This document shows positions 47,291-54,743 of a stretch of 64,000 bases of DNA, piece after piece; the first letter of the stretch is position 1, and each line of letters opens with the position of its first letter. Under the pieces are notes generated by a model. It saw only the letters and a list, made by a program, of their open reading frames with translations. It was not told where the DNA came from and made no database searches. Where the stretch lies: positions 4,586,001 to 4,650,000 of the forward strand of contig NZ_CP021382.1 of assembly GCF_002162135.1 (NCBI RefSeq), in the 5' to 3' direction. A program made the translations under genes and the position numbers. This DNA comes from Cellvibrio sp. PSBB006. GTDB taxonomy: Bacteria; Pseudomonadota; Gammaproteobacteria; Pseudomonadales; Cellvibrionaceae.

Positions 47291-47493
47291 GGCTAACTCC
47301 TTTAGTACAGATTTATGTGGAAATTAAAAACACATAAACACTGTAGACGCTAAACCTTGGTGTAGATATTTCACGATATTACATATTCGGAAATAGCAGC
47401 ATCTTCCGCAAACATTAAACGAAAAATTATTTTATATGGCGCACAATGCCGAATTGTGGCCTTGACAGAATAGAAATAAAAATTTACGCCGGA

Positions 47494-47844
47494 TTACTCG
47501 TCAGTATGTGCGAGCAGCAGTACAAGTAATTGTTTATCCATCTCAGTGGCAGGTCGGTGTTCAATACCGAGGACGTGGTCGCGGATATGCACAATTTCTC
47601 CGTGCATGTTGAGGTTTTTTTTCTCCGCTTCGTGCAAGCCAATTTCTTCACTGTCGATGAAGAGTTTGATCTGGTCGCCCGCGCGTAATAAATGTTCGCC
47701 CAATAATGCAATCCGCGCGCCGGTCATAGACATATCGAGGATATGAACTTCCCATTGTTTGGTGGAGTAAGCTAGCTGTGCATAAGCACGCATAGGAAAG
47801 CGTGGATGATTGCGACGGTCGGCGGGATTGTTATTATCGGTCAT
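47494..47844 (-). CDS. PilZ-domain protein
   Basis: 116 residues, single PilZ domain that should bind c-di-GMP: the basic RRNHPRF near the N-terminus (RxxxR type) and DMSMTGARI (DxSxxG) about 25 residues later. It lies 9 bp downstream of a second PilZ gene on the same strand, so they form an operon. Target unknown. Confidence 0.85.
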   Translation of the reverse strand: MTDNNNPADRRNHPRFPMRAYAQLAYSTKQWEVHILDMSMTGARIALLGEHLLRAGDQIKLFIDSEEIGLHEAEKKNLNMHGEIVHIRDHVLGIEHRPATEMDKQLLVLLLAHTDE

Positions 47845-47853
47845 GGTGGTGTC

Positions 47854-48222
47854 TCAAATGGTGGCAATCAATTCCGTCAGTTCGCGCTCTGTGGCAGAGG
47901 GATCATCAAGATTTAATTCAATCAATCGGCGCAGGTGACCGATGCTTTCCATATCGATCGATACACACTCCAGCCCGAGCAGTTCATTTTCCTGGTGAGC
48001 GGGCTGAAGGATCATATCGATATTGGCCTGATCCGAAAGGGGAATGTTGGCGGTCAGGGTTAAGTGCATGTCGTAATCGGCGGCTGCCGGCATCTCGACA
48101 AGGACACCCTTGAGTGAAATATCCAATAATTTGCCATACCATTGCTGATCGCCCTGCAACAGTGTGATGGGCGTTGAAAAATTCACGCGGCTGAAACGAC
48201 GTCTTTCGCGGTGTTCTGTCAT
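47854..48222 (-). CDS. PilZ-domain protein
   Basis: 122 residues. RERRRFSRVNF gives the c-di-GMP-binding arginines and DISLKGVLVEMP the DxSxxG motif. This is the first gene of a tandem PilZ pair. The C-terminal part (LECVSIDMESIGHLRRLIELNL) is typical of stand-alone PilZ proteins. Confidence 0.87.
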   Translation of the reverse strand: MTEHRERRRFSRVNFSTPITLLQGDQQWYGKLLDISLKGVLVEMPAAADYDMHLTLTANIPLSDQANIDMILQPAHQENELLGLECVSIDMESIGHLRRLIELNLDDPSATERELTELIATI

Positions 48223-48401
48223 AACCTGTTAATACCTCTAACGTTGCACCCTCAATCCTGCACGTGGGGCAGGCTGTCTTTAGTGTAGACCTTTTATGGA
48301 TATTGGCCACAGGCCGGTTTGCGTGCGCAACGATGGCAAACCTATAATCGCGCATCCTCAGGGGCTCCCCGGATTTGGTATAGACAACAAAAGGTTCGAT
48401 T

Positions 48402-49322
48402 ATGGTGGAAACAGCGGCACAACTGCGCATTGGTATTGATCTGGGCGGCACCAAAACCGAGGTCATCCTGCTCAGTGGCGCAAATGGCGAACTGTTTCGC
48501 ACGCGTATCCCAACAGTGCGTGATGACTATGCAGCCACGATAGCCGCGATTGCCGGGCTGGTAGCCGACGCTGAAGCCGCTGCCGGTATCGGTAATTTGC
48601 CGGTGGGCGTGGGCATTCCGGGTACCGTTTCGCGCAAGAGCGGGCTGGTCAAAAATGCCAATTCCACCTGGATTAACGGCAAACCGCTCCAGCAGGATTT
48701 GTCGCACCACCTGCAGCGCGACGTGAAAGTCACCAACGATGCCAACTGTCTGGCAGTCTCCGAAGCCACTGATGGCGCCGGCAAGGGCTATGACCTGGTG
48801 TTTGCCGGTATCCTGGGGACCGGCTGTGGTGCGGGCCTGGCCTGGCGTGGCCAACCGCTTGTGGGGCCAAACGGTGTGGCCGGCGAGTGGGGTCATAATC
48901 CTTTGCCCTGGACTTCGCCTACTGAGTTGCAGGCGCGCCCCTGTTACTGTGGTAAGACCGGATGCCAGGAGACCTTTTTATCCGGCACCGGCCTGTGCCT
49001 GACCTATCAGCGCTTGACCGGCGAAAAACTTACCGGCCATGAGATTGTAGCGCGAGCTGCTGACGGCAACAGCGCGGCCATCAAGACCCTGGACGATTAC
49101 TTCGACGCATTAGCGCGCGGCCTGGCAGCAGTCATCAATGTACTGGACCCGGATGTGATTGTCCTCGGCGGCGGTGCATCCAATATCGCGCAGATTTATT
49201 CAACCGTGCCGACCTTGCTGCCGCGTTATGTATTCGGTGGTGAGTGCGACACGCCGATTGTGCAAGCGGTGCATGGCGACTCCAGCGGTGTGCGCGGCGC
49301 AGCCTGGTTAAATCCCTTGTGA
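48402..49322 (+). CDS. ROK-family sugar kinase (fructokinase / N-acetylglucosamine-kinase-like)
   Basis: 306 residues. The N-terminal phosphate loop GIDLGGTKTEVILL, VGIPGTVSRKSGLVKNANS, VTNDANCLAVSEA with the catalytic Asp, and the zinc-binding CYCGKTGCQETFLSG define the ROK family; the layout is closest to E. coli Mak/NagK. Sugar specificity cannot be fixed from sequence by eye. Its TGA overlaps the GTG start of the following btuF-type gene, an unexpected coupling of a sugar kinase and a vitamin transporter. Confidence 0.9.
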   Translation: MVETAAQLRIGIDLGGTKTEVILLSGANGELFRTRIPTVRDDYAATIAAIAGLVADAEAAAGIGNLPVGVGIPGTVSRKSGLVKNANSTWINGKPLQQDLSHHLQRDVKVTNDANCLAVSEATDGAGKGYDLVFAGILGTGCGAGLAWRGQPLVGPNGVAGEWGHNPLPWTSPTELQARPCYCGKTGCQETFLSGTGLCLTYQRLTGEKLTGHEIVARAADGNSAAIKTLDDYFDALARGLAAVINVLDPDVIVLGGGASNIAQIYSTVPTLLPRYVFGGECDTPIVQAVHGDSSGVRGAAWLNPL

Positions 49323-50116
49323 TACGTTTACGTTTTTTCCTCAGTGTTGTGTTGTGCATGCCCTTGGTGAGCCATGCCACGCCGCAACGCATTGCGTCAT
49401 TAAATTTATGTCTCGATCAATTGTTGCTGGCCTGGGTGCCGAAGCAGCGTATTGCTTCCGTCACCTATTTGTCGGCGAATCCGCAATTGTCGACGGTGGC
49501 CGATCAGCTCGATGGCTTGCATATCAATCATGGTTTGGCAGAAGAACTGATTCCCTTGCAGCCGGATTTAATTATTGCCGGCGAATTCGGTGCGGGCGAT
49601 GCGGTGACCTTGTTGGAGCGTTTCGGTTATCCCGTGGAGCGTATCGCGTTGCCGCGCACCTTGAATGACATCATTACGCATCTGGAAGCTGTCGGTAATT
49701 TGGTGGGTGCTCAGAAACAAGCCGCGCAGATGGTGGATGAATTGCGGGCGCAACTGGCGGCGTTGGATGCGCAGCCTAGGTTGATGAACAAGACTACAGC
49801 GATCTGGTATTCGCCCAATGGGGTGGTGGCGGGCAGCGATACGCTGGAGCATGAGTTGTTGATGCGCACCGGTTTTCACAACCTGGCGGCGGAGCAGGGG
49901 ATTGTGAGTTTTGCGCAGATGGATCTGGAGCAGTTGGTGGTGGCGCAGCCGGATGTGTTGATTGTGGAAGGTGGTTATGTGCAGGCGTTTTCGGTGGCGC
50001 GGGAGTATCTGGAGCATCCGGCGTTGAAGCGGAATAGTCGGGTGATTGAGTTGCCGGCGGCGTTGTCGGTGTGTAGTGCGCCGGTGGTGGTGGATGTGTT
50101 GCGGGCTTTGCGGTGA
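49319..50116 (+). CDS. btuF: Periplasmic cobalamin/siderophore-binding protein, BtuF-like
   Basis: 265 residues. A signal peptide (RLRFFLSVVLCMPLVSHA) precedes a class III binding protein with RIASLNLCLDQLLLAWVP and the vitamin-binding PDLIIAGEFGAG region. GTG 49319 overlaps the preceding TGA (GTGA) and gives the signal peptide directly; longer in-frame starts run into the kinase gene. It is coupled to the permease by another GTGA overlap. Cobalamin rather than a siderophore is inferred from the riboswitch and btuB that follow. Confidence 0.82.
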   Translation: MIRLRFFLSVVLCMPLVSHATPQRIASLNLCLDQLLLAWVPKQRIASVTYLSANPQLSTVADQLDGLHINHGLAEELIPLQPDLIIAGEFGAGDAVTLLERFGYPVERIALPRTLNDIITHLEAVGNLVGAQKQAAQMVDELRAQLAALDAQPRLMNKTTAIWYSPNGVVAGSDTLEHELLMRTGFHNLAAEQGIVSFAQMDLEQLVVAQPDVLIVEGGYVQAFSVAREYLEHPALKRNSRVIELPAALSVCSAPVVVDVLRALR

Positions 50117-51120
50117 TTTTTGTGCGTTCAATAAATTTTAGTGTGTTAATTATTTTTCTCATCTTCCTGTTGTTTGTCAGCAGTGTGTTTGCATTGCATG
50201 TTGGTATGGCGGAGATATCGGTTTGGCAGGCGTGGTGGGATTTGTGGGTGGATGAGCGCAGCTTGGCGGAGGTGGTGGTGTGGGATATTCGGTTGCCGCG
50301 GGTGTTGTTGGCGTTGCTGGTGGGCGCGACGTTGGGGATGGCGGGGGCGGCGATGCAGGGGTTGTTGCGGAATCCTTTGGCAGAGCCGGGGATTCTCGGG
50401 GTGTCTAGCGGTGCGGCGTTGGGGGCGGTGTTGGTGTTGTATTTTGGTGTGGCGGCGGGGGCGTGGTATTGGTTGCCCGTGGCGTCGATCACCGGAGCGT
50501 TTGTGGCCTTGTTATTGGTGTATGTCTTGGCGGGTTTGCACAGTAGTTTGTTGGCGTTGATTCTGGCGGGTGTGGCGATTAATGCGATGGCGGGGGCGTT
50601 GATTGCGGTTGCGTTAAATTTTGCGCCGAGCTTGTTTGCGATGCAGGAGATTGTGTTCTGGATGATGGGCTCGTTGGCGAATCGCAATATGAATCATGTA
50701 ACAGTGGCCTTGCCGTTTATTGTTGTTGGTTGGTTGTTATTGTTGAGTCGCAGCCGGTATCTGGATGCCTTGAGTCTGGGTGAAGACAGTGCGCGCTCTC
50801 TGGGTTTTCACACGCAGCGTGAGCGGGGTATTTTGTTGTTGGGTTTGGCGTTGTGTGTGGGGGCTTGTGTGGCGGTGAGTGGCAGTATTGGTTTTGTGGG
50901 TTTGGTGGTGCCGCATTTGCTGCGTCCATTGGTAGGCTATCGGCCGGGCCGTTTGTTGGTGGCCAGTGCGTTGGGCGGTGCTTTGTTGGTGTTGCTGGCG
51001 GATATCCTGGTGCGGCAATTGGATATCGCGCGGGAATTAAAGTTAGGTGTGGTGACATCGCTATTGGGTGGGCCATTCTTTTTGTTATTGATTTTAAAAA
51101 CGCGCAGTCGGTGGGTGTAG
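50113..51120 (+). CDS. btuC: BtuC/FecCD-type ABC permease
   Basis: 335 residues with about ten hydrophobic segments. Family motifs include VVWDIRLPRVLLALLVGATLG, GAAMQGLLRNPLAEPGILGVSSGAALGA and SGSIGFVGLVVPHLLRPLVGY. GTG 50113 overlaps the btuF TGA. The coding strand here is strikingly rich in G and T and poor in A and C, unlike flanking genes, leaving spurious long frames on the other strand. Confidence 0.9.
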   Translation: MIFVRSINFSVLIIFLIFLLFVSSVFALHVGMAEISVWQAWWDLWVDERSLAEVVVWDIRLPRVLLALLVGATLGMAGAAMQGLLRNPLAEPGILGVSSGAALGAVLVLYFGVAAGAWYWLPVASITGAFVALLLVYVLAGLHSSLLALILAGVAINAMAGALIAVALNFAPSLFAMQEIVFWMMGSLANRNMNHVTVALPFIVVGWLLLLSRSRYLDALSLGEDSARSLGFHTQRERGILLLGLALCVGACVAVSGSIGFVGLVVPHLLRPLVGYRPGRLLVASALGGALLVLLADILVRQLDIARELKLGVVTSLLGGPFFLLLILKTRSRWV

Positions 51121-51123
51121 ATC

Positions 51124-51945
51124 ATGTTAAGTGCAGAGAACCCCAACCAGAATTTTTGTCAGTTACACGCTGATAACCTTCACCTGCAATTCAAGTCGAA
51201 TCCCATCTTGCAAGGCATTGATCTGCAATTATCCAGCGGTGAGTTTGTCGGGTTGATCGGCCCTAACGGCGCGGGTAAAAGTTCGTTGCTGCGTGTGTTG
51301 AGTGGTTTGTTAACGGCGCAGCAGGGTCAGGTAACTTTGCAGTTACCGCAGGGCAACAAAAAAAATATTGCCGGGATTCCTGCGCAAATTCGTGCACGTT
51401 TTTTAGGGTATTTGCCGCAACAGGAAAAGCCGGCCTGGCCGTTAACGGTTGAACATCTCGTTGGTTTGGGACGTGCGCCCTGGCATAAACCGATGGGAAA
51501 TAAAAGTACGCAGGATCAAACCGCTGTTGAGCAGGCTTTGCAATTTACAGATTTACAGGCGTTGCGCGAGCGTCCGGTAACCGAATTATCCGGTGGTGAG
51601 TTGCAACGCTGTTTGTTAGCGCGAGTGTTTGCCGGTGAGCCGCAACTAATTCTCGCTGACGAACCCATTGCGGCGCTTGATCCTTATCATCAATTGCAGA
51701 TCATGGAATTGTTACAAGCACATGCACAAAAGGGCGGCGCGGTGATGGCGGCATTGCATGACCTGAGCCTGGCTTCGCGGTTCTGCAAGCGATTGATCCT
51801 GTTGCACCACGGCCGCGTGGTTGCCGACGGTGCGCCGATTGCCGTGCTGACGCCGCAAAATCTTGCAGAGGTTTATGGCATTACCGCCCACGTTGATTGT
51901 CGTGATGATGGGGTGGTGATTATTCCCCGGCAAAGAGCAAATTAA
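51124..51945 (+). CDS. btuD: BtuD-type ABC transporter ATPase
   Basis: 273 residues. Walker A LIGPNGAGKSSLLR (~45-58), Q-loop YLPQQEKPAWPL, signature LSGGELQRCLLAR and Walker B LILADEPIAALDP followed by an H-loop in ALHDLSLASRF. It powers the BtuCD-F importer. It starts 3 nt after the btuC stop. The riboswitch for btuB begins about 40 bp after its end. Confidence 0.92.
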   Translation: MLSAENPNQNFCQLHADNLHLQFKSNPILQGIDLQLSSGEFVGLIGPNGAGKSSLLRVLSGLLTAQQGQVTLQLPQGNKKNIAGIPAQIRARFLGYLPQQEKPAWPLTVEHLVGLGRAPWHKPMGNKSTQDQTAVEQALQFTDLQALRERPVTELSGGELQRCLLARVFAGEPQLILADEPIAALDPYHQLQIMELLQAHAQKGGAVMAALHDLSLASRFCKRLILLHHGRVVADGAPIAVLTPQNLAEVYGITAHVDCRDDGVVIIPRQRAN

Positions 51946-52269
51946 TACGCCTCTTGACTCCCTCCCCCTAACCCCGTAACTTGCGCGCCGAGGTGTCTGA
52001 TGGCCGCGTTATCCGGCCAGGATCAGAGTAAATGGGAAGCCGGTGCGCGCACTTTGCGCAATCCCGACACTGCCCCCGCAACGGTGAACATCTTCGCGAT
52101 GTGAGTCCGATACCAGCCTCACAGGACCTGCTTGCATGTCCACTCACACGCACGATGTAGCGGAGGGCTTCATCGGTGGTAATCCTGTGTTGACCATCGC
52201 TGGTTTTTGTACACATTTTTTCCACTTATCCCTCCCTCAATCGCCTGTTTATCCTGATTGGGGAATCAT
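51946..52269. other. btuD-btuB intergenic region
   Basis: 324 bp. It holds the cobalamin riboswitch (51988-52150) and its expression platform. Upstream of the riboswitch there is little room for the btuB promoter except around the end of btuD. Confidence 0.5.
51988..52189 (+). promoter_or_regulatory. Cobalamin riboswitch and expression platform
   Basis: Conserved cobalamin-aptamer blocks are visible: AAATGGGAAGCCGGTG, CAATCCCGACACTGCCCCCGC, GCAACGG and the B12-box-like GTGAGTCCGATACCAGCC. Downstream, CACAGGA (52120-52126) can pair with TCCTGTG (52183-52189), which may be the switching helix. It precedes btuB by about 80 bp and should repress it when cobalamin is plentiful. Confidence 0.93.
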
Positions 52270-54207
52270 ATGTCCACTGTTTATTTTTCGCGTGCGCCTT
52301 TAAGCGCGGCTATCGTTTTACTCTCCGCCAGTCTTGCCGCGCACGCGGTAGACGAACCCAAAATCGAAAAAATCTATGTCAGCGGCACGCGTAGCGAAAG
52401 CCCGCAATTGCCCCTGGCAACCACCATCACCGTGATTGATCGCGAACAAATTCGCTTGAGCGGTGCAACGCAAATCGGTGAAGTGTTGCGCACGCAAGCG
52501 GGCATTCAATTGCAGGATCTCGACGGCAGCGGTGGCCGCAGTGTGACGATCGCAATGCGCGGTTTTGCGTCCAATGCCTCCAATAATACTTTAGTGATGG
52601 TAGACGGTCGCAAACTCAATAATCCCAGCCTCGCCAGCCCCTCGTTAAATACCATCGCGTTGAAAGACGTTGAGCGTATTGAAATTGTTCAAGGCAGTGC
52701 CGGTGTGTTGTACGGTGACCAAGCCGTGGGCGGTGTGATTAATATCATCACCCGGCGTGCGGTGCGTGGTGAAATTCACGGCTCGGTACAAGTGTTGGCG
52801 GGCAGTGATAACCTGGAAAGCTATACCGCCACGGTGAACCAGGGGTTCAACAATGGCTTGAGTTACAACGTCTCTGCACAAAAACGTCAGGCCGATAATT
52901 ATCGCGATAACAATCAGGCTGATTATGAAAACTTTCTGGGTAATCTGCGTTACGATTTTGCGCGCGGCCATGTGTTTGTAGAAGGCCAGCGTATTGATGA
53001 TGAACTGCGTTTGCCAGGCCCTCTGAGCGATGCCGAAGTCGAACAGGATCGCCGCCAGACCAACAGCCCGAACAATTTTGCCAATCAGGAAACAGATATT
53101 GTGCGTGTTGGTGGTGCAGTCGGTTTGACCGAACAATGGCAACTATTGGCAGAGTATGCTGATCGCGATGAAGACGCGCTGTCGTTTTACGGTTTTGGCG
53201 AGCCGAGCTTGCAGGAGTTACGCGTAAAAAATATTACACCGCGCCTGATCGGTCGCTTGCCCACCACTAATGGTGATGCGGTGATTACCCTCGGTTACGA
53301 CAAGGTGGCGGCGGATTATCTTGTCGCAGCTCGCTCCATTAACGTCGAACAAGATATCAACGGCTTTTACGGCCAGATTATTTATCCTGTGACGCGTGCA
53401 TTGGCTGTTACTGCCGGTACGCGTTATTCGGAAGTGAAAGATCGCGATATTACTGCCAACGAAACCCATAAAGACGATCTCAGTGCTTATGAGTTAGGCG
53501 CGAATTATCAGCTTAACGATGCATGGCGAATCTTCACTCGCTACGCGGAAGGTTTCCGTTTTGCCAATGCGGATGAAAATGGTTTTACGCTGCCGGAGGT
53601 AAATTTCCTTGAAACACAAACCAGCGAATCTTATGAAGCTGGTCTGGGTTGGCAAGGCAATGCAGCCAACGCAACCGTCACGGCTTATCAAATGACCGTT
53701 GATAATGAAATTATGTACGACCCGATGTCGGGCACCTACGGCGCCAATATCAATCTGCCGGAATCCGAACGACGCGGCCTGATGCTGGATGCGGATATTG
53801 ATCTCAGTGCACAACTCGGACTGCGCGCCAACTACACCTTTACCGATGCCGAACAAACCTCCGGCAGCTTTGATGGTAAACAAGTGCCGTTTGTAGCAGA
53901 ACATACCGCTAACATCGCTATCGTGTTCAGCTTTACGCAGCAACTCAGCGCATACGTGGATGCGAGCTACACCGGTTCCCGCTATCGTATCGGAGACGAT
54001 GCCAACACCCAGGGCGAAGTGCCATCCATCACGGTATTCAATGCCAACCTGCTCTGGTCAATCCAGGATCTGGAATTGGGTGTACGCGTCAAAAACCTGA
54101 CCGATGAAACCTATTCGGATTACGTGGGTTATTCACCTTTCGGCGGCAACTACGAATATCCGCAGCCGGAGCGTCAGTACGAGGCGAGTATTAGCTATCG
54201 CTTTTGA
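52270..54207 (+). CDS. btuB: TonB-dependent cobalamin receptor
   Basis: 645 residues. A signal peptide (FSRAPLSAAIVLLSASLAAHA) and a TonB-box region (EKIYVSGTR) precede the plug (AIAMRGFASN-like TIAMRGFASNASNNTLVMVDG, GDQAVGGVINIITRR) and a 22-strand barrel ending YEASISYRF with the terminal Phe. The cobalamin riboswitch upstream makes BtuB the best call. ATG 52270 has GGGGA 6 nt upstream; the codon at 52258 is TTG. It pairs functionally with the BtuFCD importer. Confidence 0.9.
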   Translation: MSTVYFSRAPLSAAIVLLSASLAAHAVDEPKIEKIYVSGTRSESPQLPLATTITVIDREQIRLSGATQIGEVLRTQAGIQLQDLDGSGGRSVTIAMRGFASNASNNTLVMVDGRKLNNPSLASPSLNTIALKDVERIEIVQGSAGVLYGDQAVGGVINIITRRAVRGEIHGSVQVLAGSDNLESYTATVNQGFNNGLSYNVSAQKRQADNYRDNNQADYENFLGNLRYDFARGHVFVEGQRIDDELRLPGPLSDAEVEQDRRQTNSPNNFANQETDIVRVGGAVGLTEQWQLLAEYADRDEDALSFYGFGEPSLQELRVKNITPRLIGRLPTTNGDAVITLGYDKVAADYLVAARSINVEQDINGFYGQIIYPVTRALAVTAGTRYSEVKDRDITANETHKDDLSAYELGANYQLNDAWRIFTRYAEGFRFANADENGFTLPEVNFLETQTSESYEAGLGWQGNAANATVTAYQMTVDNEIMYDPMSGTYGANINLPESERRGLMLDADIDLSAQLGLRANYTFTDAEQTSGSFDGKQVPFVAEHTANIAIVFSFTQQLSAYVDASYTGSRYRIGDDANTQGEVPSITVFNANLLWSIQDLELGVRVKNLTDETYSDYVGYSPFGGNYEYPQPERQYEASISYRF

Positions 54208-54217
54208 TGAGCTCAAC

Positions 54218-54252
54218 GAAGCGCGCCCGTTTAAGCGGGTGCGTTTCATTCT
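54218..54252 (+). terminator. Probable intrinsic terminator of btuB
   Basis: A 12-bp stem GAAGCGCGCCCG / CGGGTGCGTTTC with two G-U pairs, 6-nt loop, followed by ATTCTT, 10 bp after the btuB stop. The T-tract is weak. Confidence 0.6.
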
Positions 54253-54743
54253 TACGGCGCCTGGCTGACTTAGCGCGCTCACTGAAATTTCTTTGATAAT
54301 TTATCGTCTTTTTTAGTGCGCATTTCTGGTGCGCCGTGTTCCGATGTTTCGTCTCTTGACGCTCCGTTTTTCGCCTATACGTGCGGGGCTTTCTGATTTC
54401 CCCTTTGGAAGGTTAAGTAACCGGGCAGCTATTTTCCTGATTTGCCTGATCAATCTGCTTTTATCCCTTCTTCGATTTCCCCTGCCGCGTCTGATTCTCC
54501 ATTTAACCCATTTTGGTGCAGGTAATGGTGCATTTAAATATATCGCCAAATTAACCTTAAAAACACCAATGTCAACGTTGTCATATGTCATTGACAACGT
54601 TGACATAGCGATGATAGCTTCTCAGACAGGTGGCACAGGAAACATTAATAAAGGCTCGGATAGCGGTTCCGGATGGTAAGTGGAAGCGAGTAGTTGCAGT
54701 ACAAACAACGAGACCAATAGTGATTTTTCAGAGGATAGTTAGC
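54253..54743. other. Promoter region of the amino-sugar receptor gene
   Basis: 491 bp without a supported gene. The paired LacI-type operators lie at 54569-54606; a ~130-nt leader follows to the ATG at 54744. Nothing further was recognised at 54253-54568. Confidence 0.5.
54569..54617 (+). promoter_or_regulatory. Paired LacI-type operators over the TonB-receptor promoter
   Basis: TGTCAACGTTGTCA (54570-54583) and TGACAACGTTGACA (54592-54605) are 22 bp apart, share the palindromic core CAACGTTG and are in inverted orientation. The second overlaps a consensus -35 TTGACA (54591-54596), with a -10-like TGATAG at 54612. The same pair with the same spacing occurs at 62834-62870. The LacI protein at 63226 is the likely ligand. 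Confidence 0.8.

Noticed and set aside
49794..50687. Long minus-strand frame opposite btuF/btuC
   Set aside because: Composition (Asn, Thr, Pro and His rich) is an artefact of the G/T-rich coding strand; btuF and btuC motifs are unmistakable.
54329..54679. 116-residue frame upstream of the TonB receptor
   Set aside because: It runs through the paired operators and promoter, has no ribosome-binding site and no family features.
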